Assembly: GCA_945957605.1 (NCBI GenBank)
Contig: CAMFLR010000022.1
Span: 45,489 to 109,488 of the forward strand
Direction of reading: 5' to 3'
Origin: an uncultured Isosphaeraceae bacterium
Lineage (GTDB): Bacteria; Planctomycetota; Planctomycetia; Isosphaerales; Isosphaeraceae
Length of the DNA: 64,000 nucleotides
This document shows positions 9,002-16,844 of this stretch, piece after piece. The notes under the pieces are model-generated. The model ran no database searches. It saw only the letters and a program-made list of their open reading frames with translations, and was not told the origin of the DNA. Made by a program: the position numbers and the translations under genes. Position 1 is the first letter of the stretch. The number at the start of each line of letters is the position of its first letter.

Positions 9002-9009
9002 GAATGCAA
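8981..9009 (-). promoter_or_regulatory. Likely promoter of the DUF1570 gene
   Basis: Read on the minus strand: TTGCAT (9004-9009), 17-base spacer, TAGCGG (8981-8986). The -10 has the same TAGC form as the promoters before the TPR genes. It overlaps the lepA promoter, so the two genes may compete for polymerase. Confidence 0.4.
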
Positions 9010-9193
9010 TTACAAGGTCGGAGCGGTGCCGCCAACTTGCGGTCGGGCGGGCAATTCGCTCGCAAACTCCGGCCACTCGACCTGCCAGAAGCTGAAGGCT
9101 GGTAAGAGCTTGGCTTTCCGGCGCGAGCCGGTATCGACGATCCGATCGACTCCACGACCGGCCGGGCTCGGTGTTTTTCCAGGAAAATCGTTC

Positions 9194-10999
9194 ATGGTGT
9201 TTGACCCTAAATATATTCGCAACTTCTCGATTGTCGCCCACATCGATCACGGCAAGAGCACGCTGGCCGACCAGTTGCTGCTCCAATCCGGCGCCATTTC
9301 TCAGCGCGAATTCCGCGAGCAGTTGCTCGATGACATGGACATCGAACGCGAGCGCGGGATCACCATCAAGGCCCGCGCGGTGGCCTTGAACTACGTCCTC
9401 GATGGCCAGACGTATGAGCTGAACCTCATCGACACCCCGGGACACGTCGACTTCCATTACGAAGTGTCGCGAAGTCTTGCGGCATGCGAAGGGGCAATCC
9501 TTCTCGTCGACGCGACCCAAGGTGTTCAGGCACAAACGGTTGCGAACGCCTATGCGGCGATCAACAACGACCTGGCGATCGTGCCGGCGTTGAACAAGAT
9601 TGACATGCAGGCGGCTCGTCCGGACGAGATTCGTGAGGAAATCTACTCGACGCTGGGTCTCGACCCGAGCGAGGTGCTTGCCTGCAGCGGCAAGACGGGG
9701 CAGGGGGTGCCGGAAATCTTCAGTGCGGTGATCGACCGCATTCCGGCGCCGGCGGGTGACCCCAAGGCTCCGCTGCGATGCCTGATCTTCGACTCGAAGT
9801 TCGATGATTACGCAGGCGTCGTGATTTATATGAGAGTCGTGGACGGCTCGATCAAGGTCGGCCAGAAGATCCGCCTGATGGCGGGCGAAACCGAGCACGA
9901 TGTGATCACTCTCGGCCAGTTCCGGCCGCACCAGGTTGGCGTGGATGAGTTGGGGGTGGGTCAGGTCGGTTACGTCACCGCCAACATCAAACGGCTTTCG
10001 GACGTGCGCATCGGCGATACGATCACCGAGGCTGCCAGGCCCGCGACTCAGGCGCTACCGGGTTATCAAGAACCGGCGCAAGTCGTGTTCTGCGGTCTAT
10101 TTCCGGCGACGCACACTCAGTTTGAAGATTTGCGAACGGCGCTGCAGAAGCTGTCGCTCAACGATGCGAGCTTCACGTATGAGCCGGAATCGTCCGACGC
10201 GCTCGGGTTCGGTTTCCGTTGCGGCTTCCTCGGCATGCTGCACATGGAAATCGTCCAGCAGCGGCTCGAGCGTGAGAGCAATCTCATGCTCGTGCAGACC
10301 GCCCCGAACGTGACGTATGAGATCGTCACAAAGAAGGGCGAGACGCTGACGGTGTCGAATCCGACGCGCATTCCTGACCCGGGCGACATCGAGGAGTTCC
10401 GTGAGCCGGTTGCGAAGGTGAATTTCATTTTGCCTTCGGACAACATCGGCGCGATCATGCAGCTTTGCGAGGATCGCCGCGGTACGTATCTCAAGACGGA
10501 ATACATCACGCCAACCCGCGCGATTCTGGTCTACGAATTGCCGCTGGCCGAAATGATTTATGACCTCTATGATAAGCTTAAGAGTGCGACGCGCGGTTAT
10601 GGGACGATGGATTACGAGGTGATCGGCTACCGCGCAAGCGATCTTTGCCGGCTCGACATTCTTGTCGCGGGCGAAAAGGTTGACGCGCTGTCGATCGTCG
10701 TTCACCGGGCACATGCGGACCGTCGCGGACGGAAACTGGTCAAGAAGCTGCGCGGCGAGATCGATCGCCACCAGTTTGAAGTGGCGATTCAGGCGGCGAT
10801 CGGGACACGCGTTGTCGCTCGCGAGACGATTTCGGCGCTGCGGAAGAACGTGACCGCGAAGTGCTATGGCGGTGACATCAGTCGTAAACGCAAGTTGCTC
10901 GAGAAACAAAAAGAAGGCAAGAAGCGTATGAAGCAGGTGGGTAACGTCGAGATCTCGCAGGAGGCATTCCTGTCGGTGCTCGACGATAGCGACGAATAA
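9194..10999 (+). CDS. lepA: Elongation factor 4 (LepA)
   Basis: Ribosome-associated GTPase EF4, which acts on stalled or mis-translocated ribosomes. The 601-residue length is typical. GTPase motifs are clear: AHIDHGKST (G1), DTPGHVDF (G3) and NKID (G4). The C-terminal LepA domain is present, with RVDILVAGEKVDALS-like sequence and a basic tail (KRKLLEKQKEGKKRMKQVG). The ATG at 9194 matches the normal LepA start (MVFDPKYIRNFSIVAHIDHG); the frame is open to 9026 but that extension is unlike any LepA. A signal peptidase gene follows 32 bases downstream, the same lepA-lepB order known in many bacteria. Confidence 0.97.
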   Translation: MVFDPKYIRNFSIVAHIDHGKSTLADQLLLQSGAISQREFREQLLDDMDIERERGITIKARAVALNYVLDGQTYELNLIDTPGHVDFHYEVSRSLAACEGAILLVDATQGVQAQTVANAYAAINNDLAIVPALNKIDMQAARPDEIREEIYSTLGLDPSEVLACSGKTGQGVPEIFSAVIDRIPAPAGDPKAPLRCLIFDSKFDDYAGVVIYMRVVDGSIKVGQKIRLMAGETEHDVITLGQFRPHQVGVDELGVGQVGYVTANIKRLSDVRIGDTITEAARPATQALPGYQEPAQVVFCGLFPATHTQFEDLRTALQKLSLNDASFTYEPESSDALGFGFRCGFLGMLHMEIVQQRLERESNLMLVQTAPNVTYEIVTKKGETLTVSNPTRIPDPGDIEEFREPVAKVNFILPSDNIGAIMQLCEDRRGTYLKTEYITPTRAILVYELPLAEMIYDLYDKLKSATRGYGTMDYEVIGYRASDLCRLDILVAGEKVDALSIVVHRAHADRRGRKLVKKLRGEIDRHQFEVAIQAAIGTRVVARETISALRKNVTAKCYGGDISRKRKLLEKQKEGKKRMKQVGNVEISQEAFLSVLDDSDE

Positions 11000-11031
11000 A
11001 CGGCGGCCAAGGGAATTAGGACTCGGACGCG

Positions 11032-12582
11032 ATGAGCACGATCGATCATCTGGCCGAGTCTTCCCTGTTCCCGCCGGAGTGCGGGACGCCTCCCACCGCT
11101 GAATCGCTCCTTCCTGTCCTAACGCCAAACATTGCGAAAGTCGGCCAACCTCCGTCGCGCGACGACTACCAGGGCGCGATATTTACTCTGATCCGACAGA
11201 CGGTCGAGTTTCTCATCGTCCTCTGCCTCGGGATCATGATGATCCGCACGTTCGTGGCGGAGGCGTACATCGTGCCGACGGGCTCGATGGCTCCCACGTT
11301 GCTGGGGATGCACAAGGAGATTACCTGCTCGAACTGCGGGTACCTCTTTGTGCTGGGGGCTGATGAGCAGGGGCGATCGGGACGGGCGATCTGTCCCAAC
11401 TGCGGCCAGCACGAACGAACTGCGAGTGCGATCGTTTCCAATGGCGATCGATTGCTCGTGCAGAAATACCTGTTCGACCTGCGAAGTCCCAGGCGCTGGG
11501 AAGTCGCTGTGTTTCAGAGCCGAAATGAACCGAATCAGGCGTATGTAAAACGCGTCGTGGGACTGCCGGGCGAGTTGCTGCAGCTTCGCAGCGGCGATTT
11601 GTTCATCAATGGACAGATCGCGCGGAAGAACATGGCAGAGTTCCGCGCGGTGCGGCAACTTGTTTACGACAATGATTTTATGCCGAAGGACGCCGATCGT
11701 TTCCCTCGGTGGGTTTATCGTCGCGGACGTGGTCGAGCGAGCGAGCCGAGCGGGTGGGAACCTGGAGGGACGGGGTTCGAGCACATTGCATCGAAACGAG
11801 ATTCCGACCTGATTGACTGGCTCGACTACCGCCACTGGGATCCGGATACCGGCCGCTACGGGCCGATTCGCGATTATTATGGCTATAACGGCGGCGAGAT
11901 GCGGGGCGATCACACGATCACCGACATGATGGTCGACTGCATGGTTGCCACGAGGGCGGAGGCGAAGAGCGTTGTCGTGCGCCTCAATACTGCGGGCGAG
12001 ACGTTTTTTATCACCTTGCCGGTTGATGGGCGTGCCAAGCCGGAAGTGCGGCGGAACGGCAAGTTGATGGAACTGGGCGATTTCGATGCGCAGTTGAGGT
12101 CATCGATGGCCGAGGCTCCGCGATACCAGCATCTTGAGGTGGCGCTGGTTGATCGTCGCGTGATGGTGATGATTGATGGCCGGCCGGCGTTCGCTCCGCT
12201 TGACTTCGAGGGGGTGATGGCAGGAAGCGCGCCGTTCGCGACTCCGGTGTCGATTGGAGTGCAGGGGGGTGGCGTAAGTCTCAAATCGGTCAAGCTTTAT
12301 CGCGATGTTTATTACACCGCTGCGCTCGCGAACACGCCGAAGCGGCCGCACGGAGTTGAGAACCCGGTTGTGCTTGGGCCGAACGAGTATTTTGTGCTGG
12401 GCGACAATAGTCCGGTCTCGAACGACTCGCGATTTTGGCCGGGGAGTCCGGTTGTGCTCCGGAGCGATTTTCTGGGCAAACCGTTCCTGGTTCATTTGCC
12501 AGGGCAACTGGTTTTGTGCCACGTGTTGGGGCGGTCGCTCGGCTGGATTCCCGACCTGAGAGAAATACGTTACATTCGGTAG
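11032..12582 (+). CDS. lepB: Signal peptidase I with zinc-ribbon insert, copy 1
   Basis: Membrane serine/lysine peptidase that removes Sec signal peptides. A transmembrane segment at about 57-72 precedes the catalytic box PTGSMAPTL (Ser85). The general-base lysine is in YVKRVVGLPGE (Lys173), and the last box is GDNSPVSNDSR near the C-terminus. At 516 residues it is much longer than the 250-330 of usual enzymes. One insert sits right after the serine box and has C99-X2-C102 and C121-X2-C124, a zinc ribbon. A second insert of roughly 250 residues lies between the lysine box and the last box and includes beta-rich sequence (LEVALVDRRVMVMIDGRPAF). Start ATG is preceded by AAGGGAATTAGG. Probably co-transcribed with lepA. 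Confidence 0.88.
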   Translation: MSTIDHLAESSLFPPECGTPPTAESLLPVLTPNIAKVGQPPSRDDYQGAIFTLIRQTVEFLIVLCLGIMMIRTFVAEAYIVPTGSMAPTLLGMHKEITCSNCGYLFVLGADEQGRSGRAICPNCGQHERTASAIVSNGDRLLVQKYLFDLRSPRRWEVAVFQSRNEPNQAYVKRVVGLPGELLQLRSGDLFINGQIARKNMAEFRAVRQLVYDNDFMPKDADRFPRWVYRRGRGRASEPSGWEPGGTGFEHIASKRDSDLIDWLDYRHWDPDTGRYGPIRDYYGYNGGEMRGDHTITDMMVDCMVATRAEAKSVVVRLNTAGETFFITLPVDGRAKPEVRRNGKLMELGDFDAQLRSSMAEAPRYQHLEVALVDRRVMVMIDGRPAFAPLDFEGVMAGSAPFATPVSIGVQGGGVSLKSVKLYRDVYYTAALANTPKRPHGVENPVVLGPNEYFVLGDNSPVSNDSRFWPGSPVVLRSDFLGKPFLVHLPGQLVLCHVLGRSLGWIPDLREIRYIR

Positions 12583-12724
12583 CGAACAAGTTACGGGAGA
12601 GGCTGCGCAAAACCACCTGGCGACCGGAGCGAATCCGGCGGTGGTCAGACGTAAGTGGTTCTCCAAATGTGGTTTAATTGAATTCTTGTTGTGGATCGAT
12701 CCACCGGCCCGGGAAATTCGAGAG

Positions 12725-14476
12725 ATGAGCAAGATCGCGAAGCGTCCAAGCCCGGCGGTGAAGTCGGCTCCTGCTCCCGCTGAAAAAACCACAGAGGAAA
12801 AAGCCGCCGAGAAGCCGAAGGAGACGTTTCGCGACATGGTCGACCAGATCGCAGTCGCGATCATCCTGGCGATTTTGATCCGCGGTTTTGACGCTGAAGC
12901 GTTCGTGATTCCCACTGGCTCGATGGCCCCGACCTTGAAGGGGCGGCACAAGGAAATTACGTGCCCGCAGTGCTCGCATGTTTATACGGTGAACTCGTCT
13001 GACGATGCTGAAGCATATTTGATTCGCCGTCCCGAAGAGCGGAAGGAAGAGGCGGCGATTTGCGATAATTGCCGCTATCTTACGCCGATTGGCTTCGAGC
13101 CCAGCTTCAAGGGCGACCGCATTCTCGTCATGAAGTTTCCGTACGAGTTCCCCACGCTCCCAGGCGCAGGCGGGCCAAACCGCTGGGATGTGGTGGTGTT
13201 CCACTATCCCGAAAAGCCGGCTGAGACCAATTACATCAAGCGTTTGGTGGGGATGCCCGACGAAGATCTCCGCATCCAGCGCGGTAATGTTTGGATCCGT
13301 CCGGCTGGCTCCAACGATGCATTCCGAATCGCCCGCAAGCCGCTTTCGCGCCAGCGGGCGATGGCGATCATGGTTAACGATGATTCGCATCGCCCGGCCC
13401 TGCTGAAAGGTAAGCCGGAATGGGCACGCTGGAAGACAGCGAAGGGGTTCAGCGAGAAATCGGAAGGGACGTTCGTCGTTGAAGGCGACGGCGAATTGCG
13501 CTACTCGAATCTCATTCCTGACCCCGAGCAGTGGGCGGCGATCGCCCGGCAGACCTCGCTACCCCGCCCGCCTCGTGCGACGCTCATTACCGACTTCTAT
13601 TCGTACAACTCGAACACGATTAACGATCGCAGAGACCCGACCGTCGCGTGGGAGCAGACCGACTGGGTCGGCGACCTGATGGTCAACATGGATCTCAAGG
13701 TCGAGAAGAACGAAGGGACGGTCACGCTCGAACTTGTGGAAGCGGGCGTGCAGAATCGTTGCGAGATCGACCTCAAAACTGGCATGGCCGTGATGTTCCA
13801 CGGTGATGCCAAGCTGGGTGAAGCCCAAACGCGGATGACTTCACGCGGGTGGTATGCACTCGAATTCGCCAACATCGACGATCGCCTGACGCTGACGGTC
13901 GACGGCGCGACGCCATTTGGCGACGGGCTCGAGTACATCGATGCGCCGGGGGCTGCGTCGGCACCGACGGCTGAGGATCTTGCACCCGTCGCGGTGACGA
14001 GCCGTGGGGCTGCGGTGCAGGTGAGCGGCCTTGTCCTGAAACGCGATATCTACTATACACTTTACCCCAGCCGGCCCGATTGCCCGATTTCGGTGCAGCC
14101 GACCTTTGGGTCGGAGGCGCGTTCTCCGTTCTGGAAGGTCGTACAGCAGTTCGACATTCTTTCCGATCCGGCGCGATTCGGACCGCTGTTTGCCAACGTC
14201 GAAGCGAGTGAACCATACACGATTCGGCCCGACCATTTCATGATGATGGGCGACAACAGCCCACGAAGCGCCGACAGCCGCGCGTGGGGACGTGGAGATA
14301 TGAGCTGGGATCCCGACGATCGGTCGCGCTGGGAGGTGCCAAGGCCGCTTTTGATTGGCCGGGCGTTCTTCGTGTACTGGCCGCACGGCGTGCCGTTCTT
14401 CCCAAAGATTCCGCTCTCGCAGGATTTCTTGATTCCGTTCCGCCCTTATTTTGAGCGGATGAAACCGATTCGCTAA
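12725..14476 (+). CDS. Signal peptidase I with zinc-ribbon insert, copy 2
   Basis: Second signal peptidase I, 583 residues from the ATG at 12725. It has a charged Ala/Pro/Lys N-terminus, a transmembrane segment at about 39-53, PTGSMAPTL with Ser66, and YIKRLVGMPDE with Lys172. A zinc ribbon lies directly after the serine box (C80, C83, C113, C116). A long insert follows the lysine box, with a beta-sandwich-like run that includes YALEFANIDDRLTLTVDG. The last box, MMGDNSPRSADSRAWG, is intact. All catalytic residues are kept, so both copies are probably active, perhaps on different substrates. Identity with copy 1 is concentrated in the catalytic boxes, so the duplication is old. The frame opens at 12641, but that extension lacks sense. 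Confidence 0.87.
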   Translation: MSKIAKRPSPAVKSAPAPAEKTTEEKAAEKPKETFRDMVDQIAVAIILAILIRGFDAEAFVIPTGSMAPTLKGRHKEITCPQCSHVYTVNSSDDAEAYLIRRPEERKEEAAICDNCRYLTPIGFEPSFKGDRILVMKFPYEFPTLPGAGGPNRWDVVVFHYPEKPAETNYIKRLVGMPDEDLRIQRGNVWIRPAGSNDAFRIARKPLSRQRAMAIMVNDDSHRPALLKGKPEWARWKTAKGFSEKSEGTFVVEGDGELRYSNLIPDPEQWAAIARQTSLPRPPRATLITDFYSYNSNTINDRRDPTVAWEQTDWVGDLMVNMDLKVEKNEGTVTLELVEAGVQNRCEIDLKTGMAVMFHGDAKLGEAQTRMTSRGWYALEFANIDDRLTLTVDGATPFGDGLEYIDAPGAASAPTAEDLAPVAVTSRGAAVQVSGLVLKRDIYYTLYPSRPDCPISVQPTFGSEARSPFWKVVQQFDILSDPARFGPLFANVEASEPYTIRPDHFMMMGDNSPRSADSRAWGRGDMSWDPDDRSRWEVPRPLLIGRAFFVYWPHGVPFFPKIPLSQDFLIPFRPYFERMKPIR

Positions 14477-14549
14477 GCCGTTTGCTGCGACCTGGATGAG
14501 CCGAGTGTGATGGATTGCTCGGCGTCGATCGATCAAGGAGGATCGGCTC

Positions 14550-15524
14550 ATGGCCTTGCTCGAAGTCAACGATCTCAAGAAGTGGTACGGCAAGCGCCAG
14601 GTCGTCAACGGCGTGAGCTTCGAGGTGAATCAGGGCGAGGTCGTGGGCCTGCTCGGCCCGAACGGGGCCGGTAAAACGACGAGCTTCCGTATGACGATCG
14701 GCCTGATCGACGCCGACGGCGGCTCCGTGTTTTTCGACGGCACTGAAGTGACAAAGCTGCCGATGTACCAGCGTGCCCGCTCCGGCATGGGCTACCTTGC
14801 GCAGGATTCGAGCGTTTTCAAGCAGCTATCGGTTGAAGACAACTTGATGGCCATTCTGGAAACGCGTCCCCTCAATCGCAAGCAGCGCCGCGAGCGTCAG
14901 GACGAGTTGCTCAACCAGTTTGGTTTGACGCACATTCGCCGGACGAAGGCGAACCGCGTGTCTGGCGGTGAACGACGTCGTCTGGAAATTGCCCGCTCGC
15001 TCATCACCGAGCCGAAGCTGATTTTGCTCGATGAGCCGTTCGCGGGCATCGACCCCAAGACGGTCGCCGAAATTCAGGACCAGATCCGTGGACTCGTCGA
15101 ACAGCACGACCTCGGGATCTTGCTGACCGACCACCAGTTCCGCGAAACGCTCGAAGTGACCGACCGCTGCTATTTGATTCGTGAAGGGCGAGTGTTCGCG
15201 TACGGCAACCGGCAGCAGATCGTCAATAATCCTGACGTGCGGCGGTATTACATCGGCGAGCGGTTCGACGTCGGCAACTTGCTCGACGAGCCATCGCGGC
15301 CCAAGGCGAGCTTGCACGACGCGAGCAGCACGTCGCAGTCAAACGAGGTTGTCATCGATCACGTCGACGACCAGCCGGCGCCGGGCGACGCCTCGCGGCG
15401 TTACCATGCGCCCCACCCGTCGGATGAGCACCCGCCGCATGGTCCGCGCGAAGGACGGCCGACCGATGGTGAGTCGAAGGGGCCGGATGGTCCGATGATT
15501 CATCCGCGCGGGCCTTCGGTTTGA
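14550..15524 (+). CDS. lptB: ABC transporter ATPase, LptB type, with C-terminal tail
   Basis: Cytoplasmic ATPase subunit resembling LptB, which powers lipopolysaccharide export with LptFG. Walker A GPNGAGKTTS at about 33-42, signature VSGGERRR, Walker B LILLDEPFAGIDP and the H-loop TDHQ are intact. The core ends near residue 240; a further 80 or so residues rich in Pro, His, Arg and Asp form an extra tail that the family normally lacks. The ATG at 14550 has a strong AAGGAGGATCGG upstream. It follows the signal peptidase genes by about 70 bases. No lptA, lptC, lptF or lptG is near, so the LPS assignment rests on sequence similarity only; a branched-chain amino-acid type ATPase is the alternative. 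Confidence 0.75.
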   Translation: MALLEVNDLKKWYGKRQVVNGVSFEVNQGEVVGLLGPNGAGKTTSFRMTIGLIDADGGSVFFDGTEVTKLPMYQRARSGMGYLAQDSSVFKQLSVEDNLMAILETRPLNRKQRRERQDELLNQFGLTHIRRTKANRVSGGERRRLEIARSLITEPKLILLDEPFAGIDPKTVAEIQDQIRGLVEQHDLGILLTDHQFRETLEVTDRCYLIREGRVFAYGNRQQIVNNPDVRRYYIGERFDVGNLLDEPSRPKASLHDASSTSQSNEVVIDHVDDQPAPGDASRRYHAPHPSDEHPPHGPREGRPTDGESKGPDGPMIHPRGPSV

Positions 15525-15632
15525 TGGTACGCCGTCTGGTCGGGAGACTGCCTGATCGCACAGACTAAAAACGGCTAGGCATTCGATATCGCAACGAGGC
15601 GGTAAATCGAATGAATATGTGATTGTTAGGAG

Positions 15633-15667
15633 CGACTCGCGTTTGCAGACGCGAATAAGTCGTTTTC
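15633..15667 (+). terminator. Possible terminator after lptB
   Basis: CGACTCGCGT (15633-15642) can pair with ACGCG (15649-15653) and, past a four-base bulge, AGTCG (15658-15662); TTTTC follows. It lies between the convergent lptB and SMI1/KNR4 genes. The bulge makes it a weaker case than a perfect stem. Confidence 0.4.
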
Positions 15668-15675
15668 AGCGGAAG

Positions 15676-16218
15676 TCAACTCGGCCGGCGTTTTGAAATG
15701 CTTGACTTCTTTTTAGTGAATGGATTCATAATATCAATCCGCTCGGCACGTGGTGGCTGATAATCCAATATGCACACACCTTCGATCCAGAGATCGAAGA
15801 ACTTATCGAACGAGAATCCGTCTAATCTGGGTACGCATTCTTCCGATGTATAAACGGGGTGCCGCGAGTCCAGGCAATCAACACAAGAGTAGATATTGCA
15901 TCCCCAATTGAGAAATGGAAGCAATCCTTGTGGCCACTCGTACCCATCCCACTCCCGACCTTCCTTAAGCGTTTTGAGAGTTTCGACCAGATTTCCGAAG
16001 TCCGACTCGTGGCCACTTTGGACGCCGATAATGCCGTATCCCGGGCCAAAGCCTCCGTTCCCGATCTTCAAGTAGCATGCTCGAAGGAATTCAGGCAACC
16101 GAAACCCGAGAATGCTTTCCGTCTCATTAATTGCACCTTCAGAAGCAATTGTGTAGGACCATGGAGTCGGGTGAGAAAGTGCATGCTTCGTGACTCTTTC
16201 AATGAGCTGTTCATCCAC
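15676..16218 (-). CDS. SMI1/KNR4 family protein
   Basis: About 180 residues with the SMI1/KNR4 fold signature: IASEGAINETESILGFRLPE near the N-terminus, LKIGNGGFGPGYGIIGV, then LPFLNWGCNIYSCVD. In bacteria this superfamily is best known as immunity proteins for polymorphic toxins, though many members are stand-alone. No toxin gene is next to it, so that role is only a possibility. No signal or membrane segment is seen. The start is uncertain: a GTG at 16218 has AAGG upstream, and a TTG at 16233 would add five residues. Confidence 0.75.
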   Translation of the reverse strand: MDEQLIERVTKHALSHPTPWSYTIASEGAINETESILGFRLPEFLRACYLKIGNGGFGPGYGIIGVQSGHESDFGNLVETLKTLKEGREWDGYEWPQGLLPFLNWGCNIYSCVDCLDSRHPVYTSEECVPRLDGFSFDKFFDLWIEGVCILDYQPPRAERIDIMNPFTKKKSSISKRRPS

Positions 16219-16356
16219 TTTGGTTGCCTTCAAATCTCAGAACTTCGAATGATGGGCAGTCGTTTCTGGGGCGCAGTACGATCAACGAAACGAAGACAGA
16301 CGAACCGAATCCGCACGCGGATTTCTCGGCGAGTGATCTGATTGTGTTTGAGCCCG

Positions 16357-16785
16357 TCACTCTCCGTAGAGCTCGAAGCGGAACAATTCGCCAAGTGTAC
16401 TCCCCTGAAACGATTCGTAGTACGGCCCGCCCAGTTCGTCTCGGACCCAATCCGGGATCGGGACTGTGACAATTTCAGCAGGGTCGGGCCCCTCCCACGA
16501 CGTGTCGAAAATATAGCTCAACAGGTCGTGAGCGCAAGCTGTCTCTACCGGGTCGGGGCTGGAGAGCTTTCCGACGATAAATGTGTACTGATCTCTAAAC
16601 TTACCGGCGAATTCCCTTCCGAGCGACTTCTCCTCGGAAGGCCAGTACATCATTCTACGCATGTTACGAGGAAAGTCCTCGACGCGGCCGAGTGGACGCC
16701 ATCGCGGCAGGCACCGGTTCCACGCATCCGCTACGGTGCCCGCGAGGAAACGATCGTAGTCAAGTTTCGGGGCATTGGGGTCCAC
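16357..16785 (-). CDS. Hypothetical protein
   Basis: Family not recognised. The GTG at 16785 is preceded by GGAGGC at ideal spacing, giving 142 residues; a longer version from a TTG at 16848 would overlap the stop of the upstream propeller gene. The product is rich in Trp and aromatic residues (WNRCLPRWRPLG, FDTSWEGPDP) and lacks a signal peptide. It follows the beta-propeller gene closely and precedes the SMI1/KNR4 gene on the same strand, so it may share their transcript. Confidence 0.5.
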   Translation of the reverse strand: MDPNAPKLDYDRFLAGTVADAWNRCLPRWRPLGRVEDFPRNMRRMMYWPSEEKSLGREFAGKFRDQYTFIVGKLSSPDPVETACAHDLLSYIFDTSWEGPDPAEIVTVPIPDWVRDELGGPYYESFQGSTLGELFRFELYGE

Positions 16786-16844
16786 GGATTCGCCTCCATT
16801 GCGCGACGTCAATTCCGCTGGACGAACGCTGCCGAATTTGCCAA

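Noticed and set aside
8984..9931. Minus-strand frame of 315 codons antisense to lepA
   Set aside because: lepA is certain here; the antisense product is rich in Arg and His with no known motif.
10097..11128. Minus-strand frame of 343 codons antisense to lepA and the first signal peptidase gene
   Set aside because: Overlaps two well-identified genes and has no domain or ribosome site.
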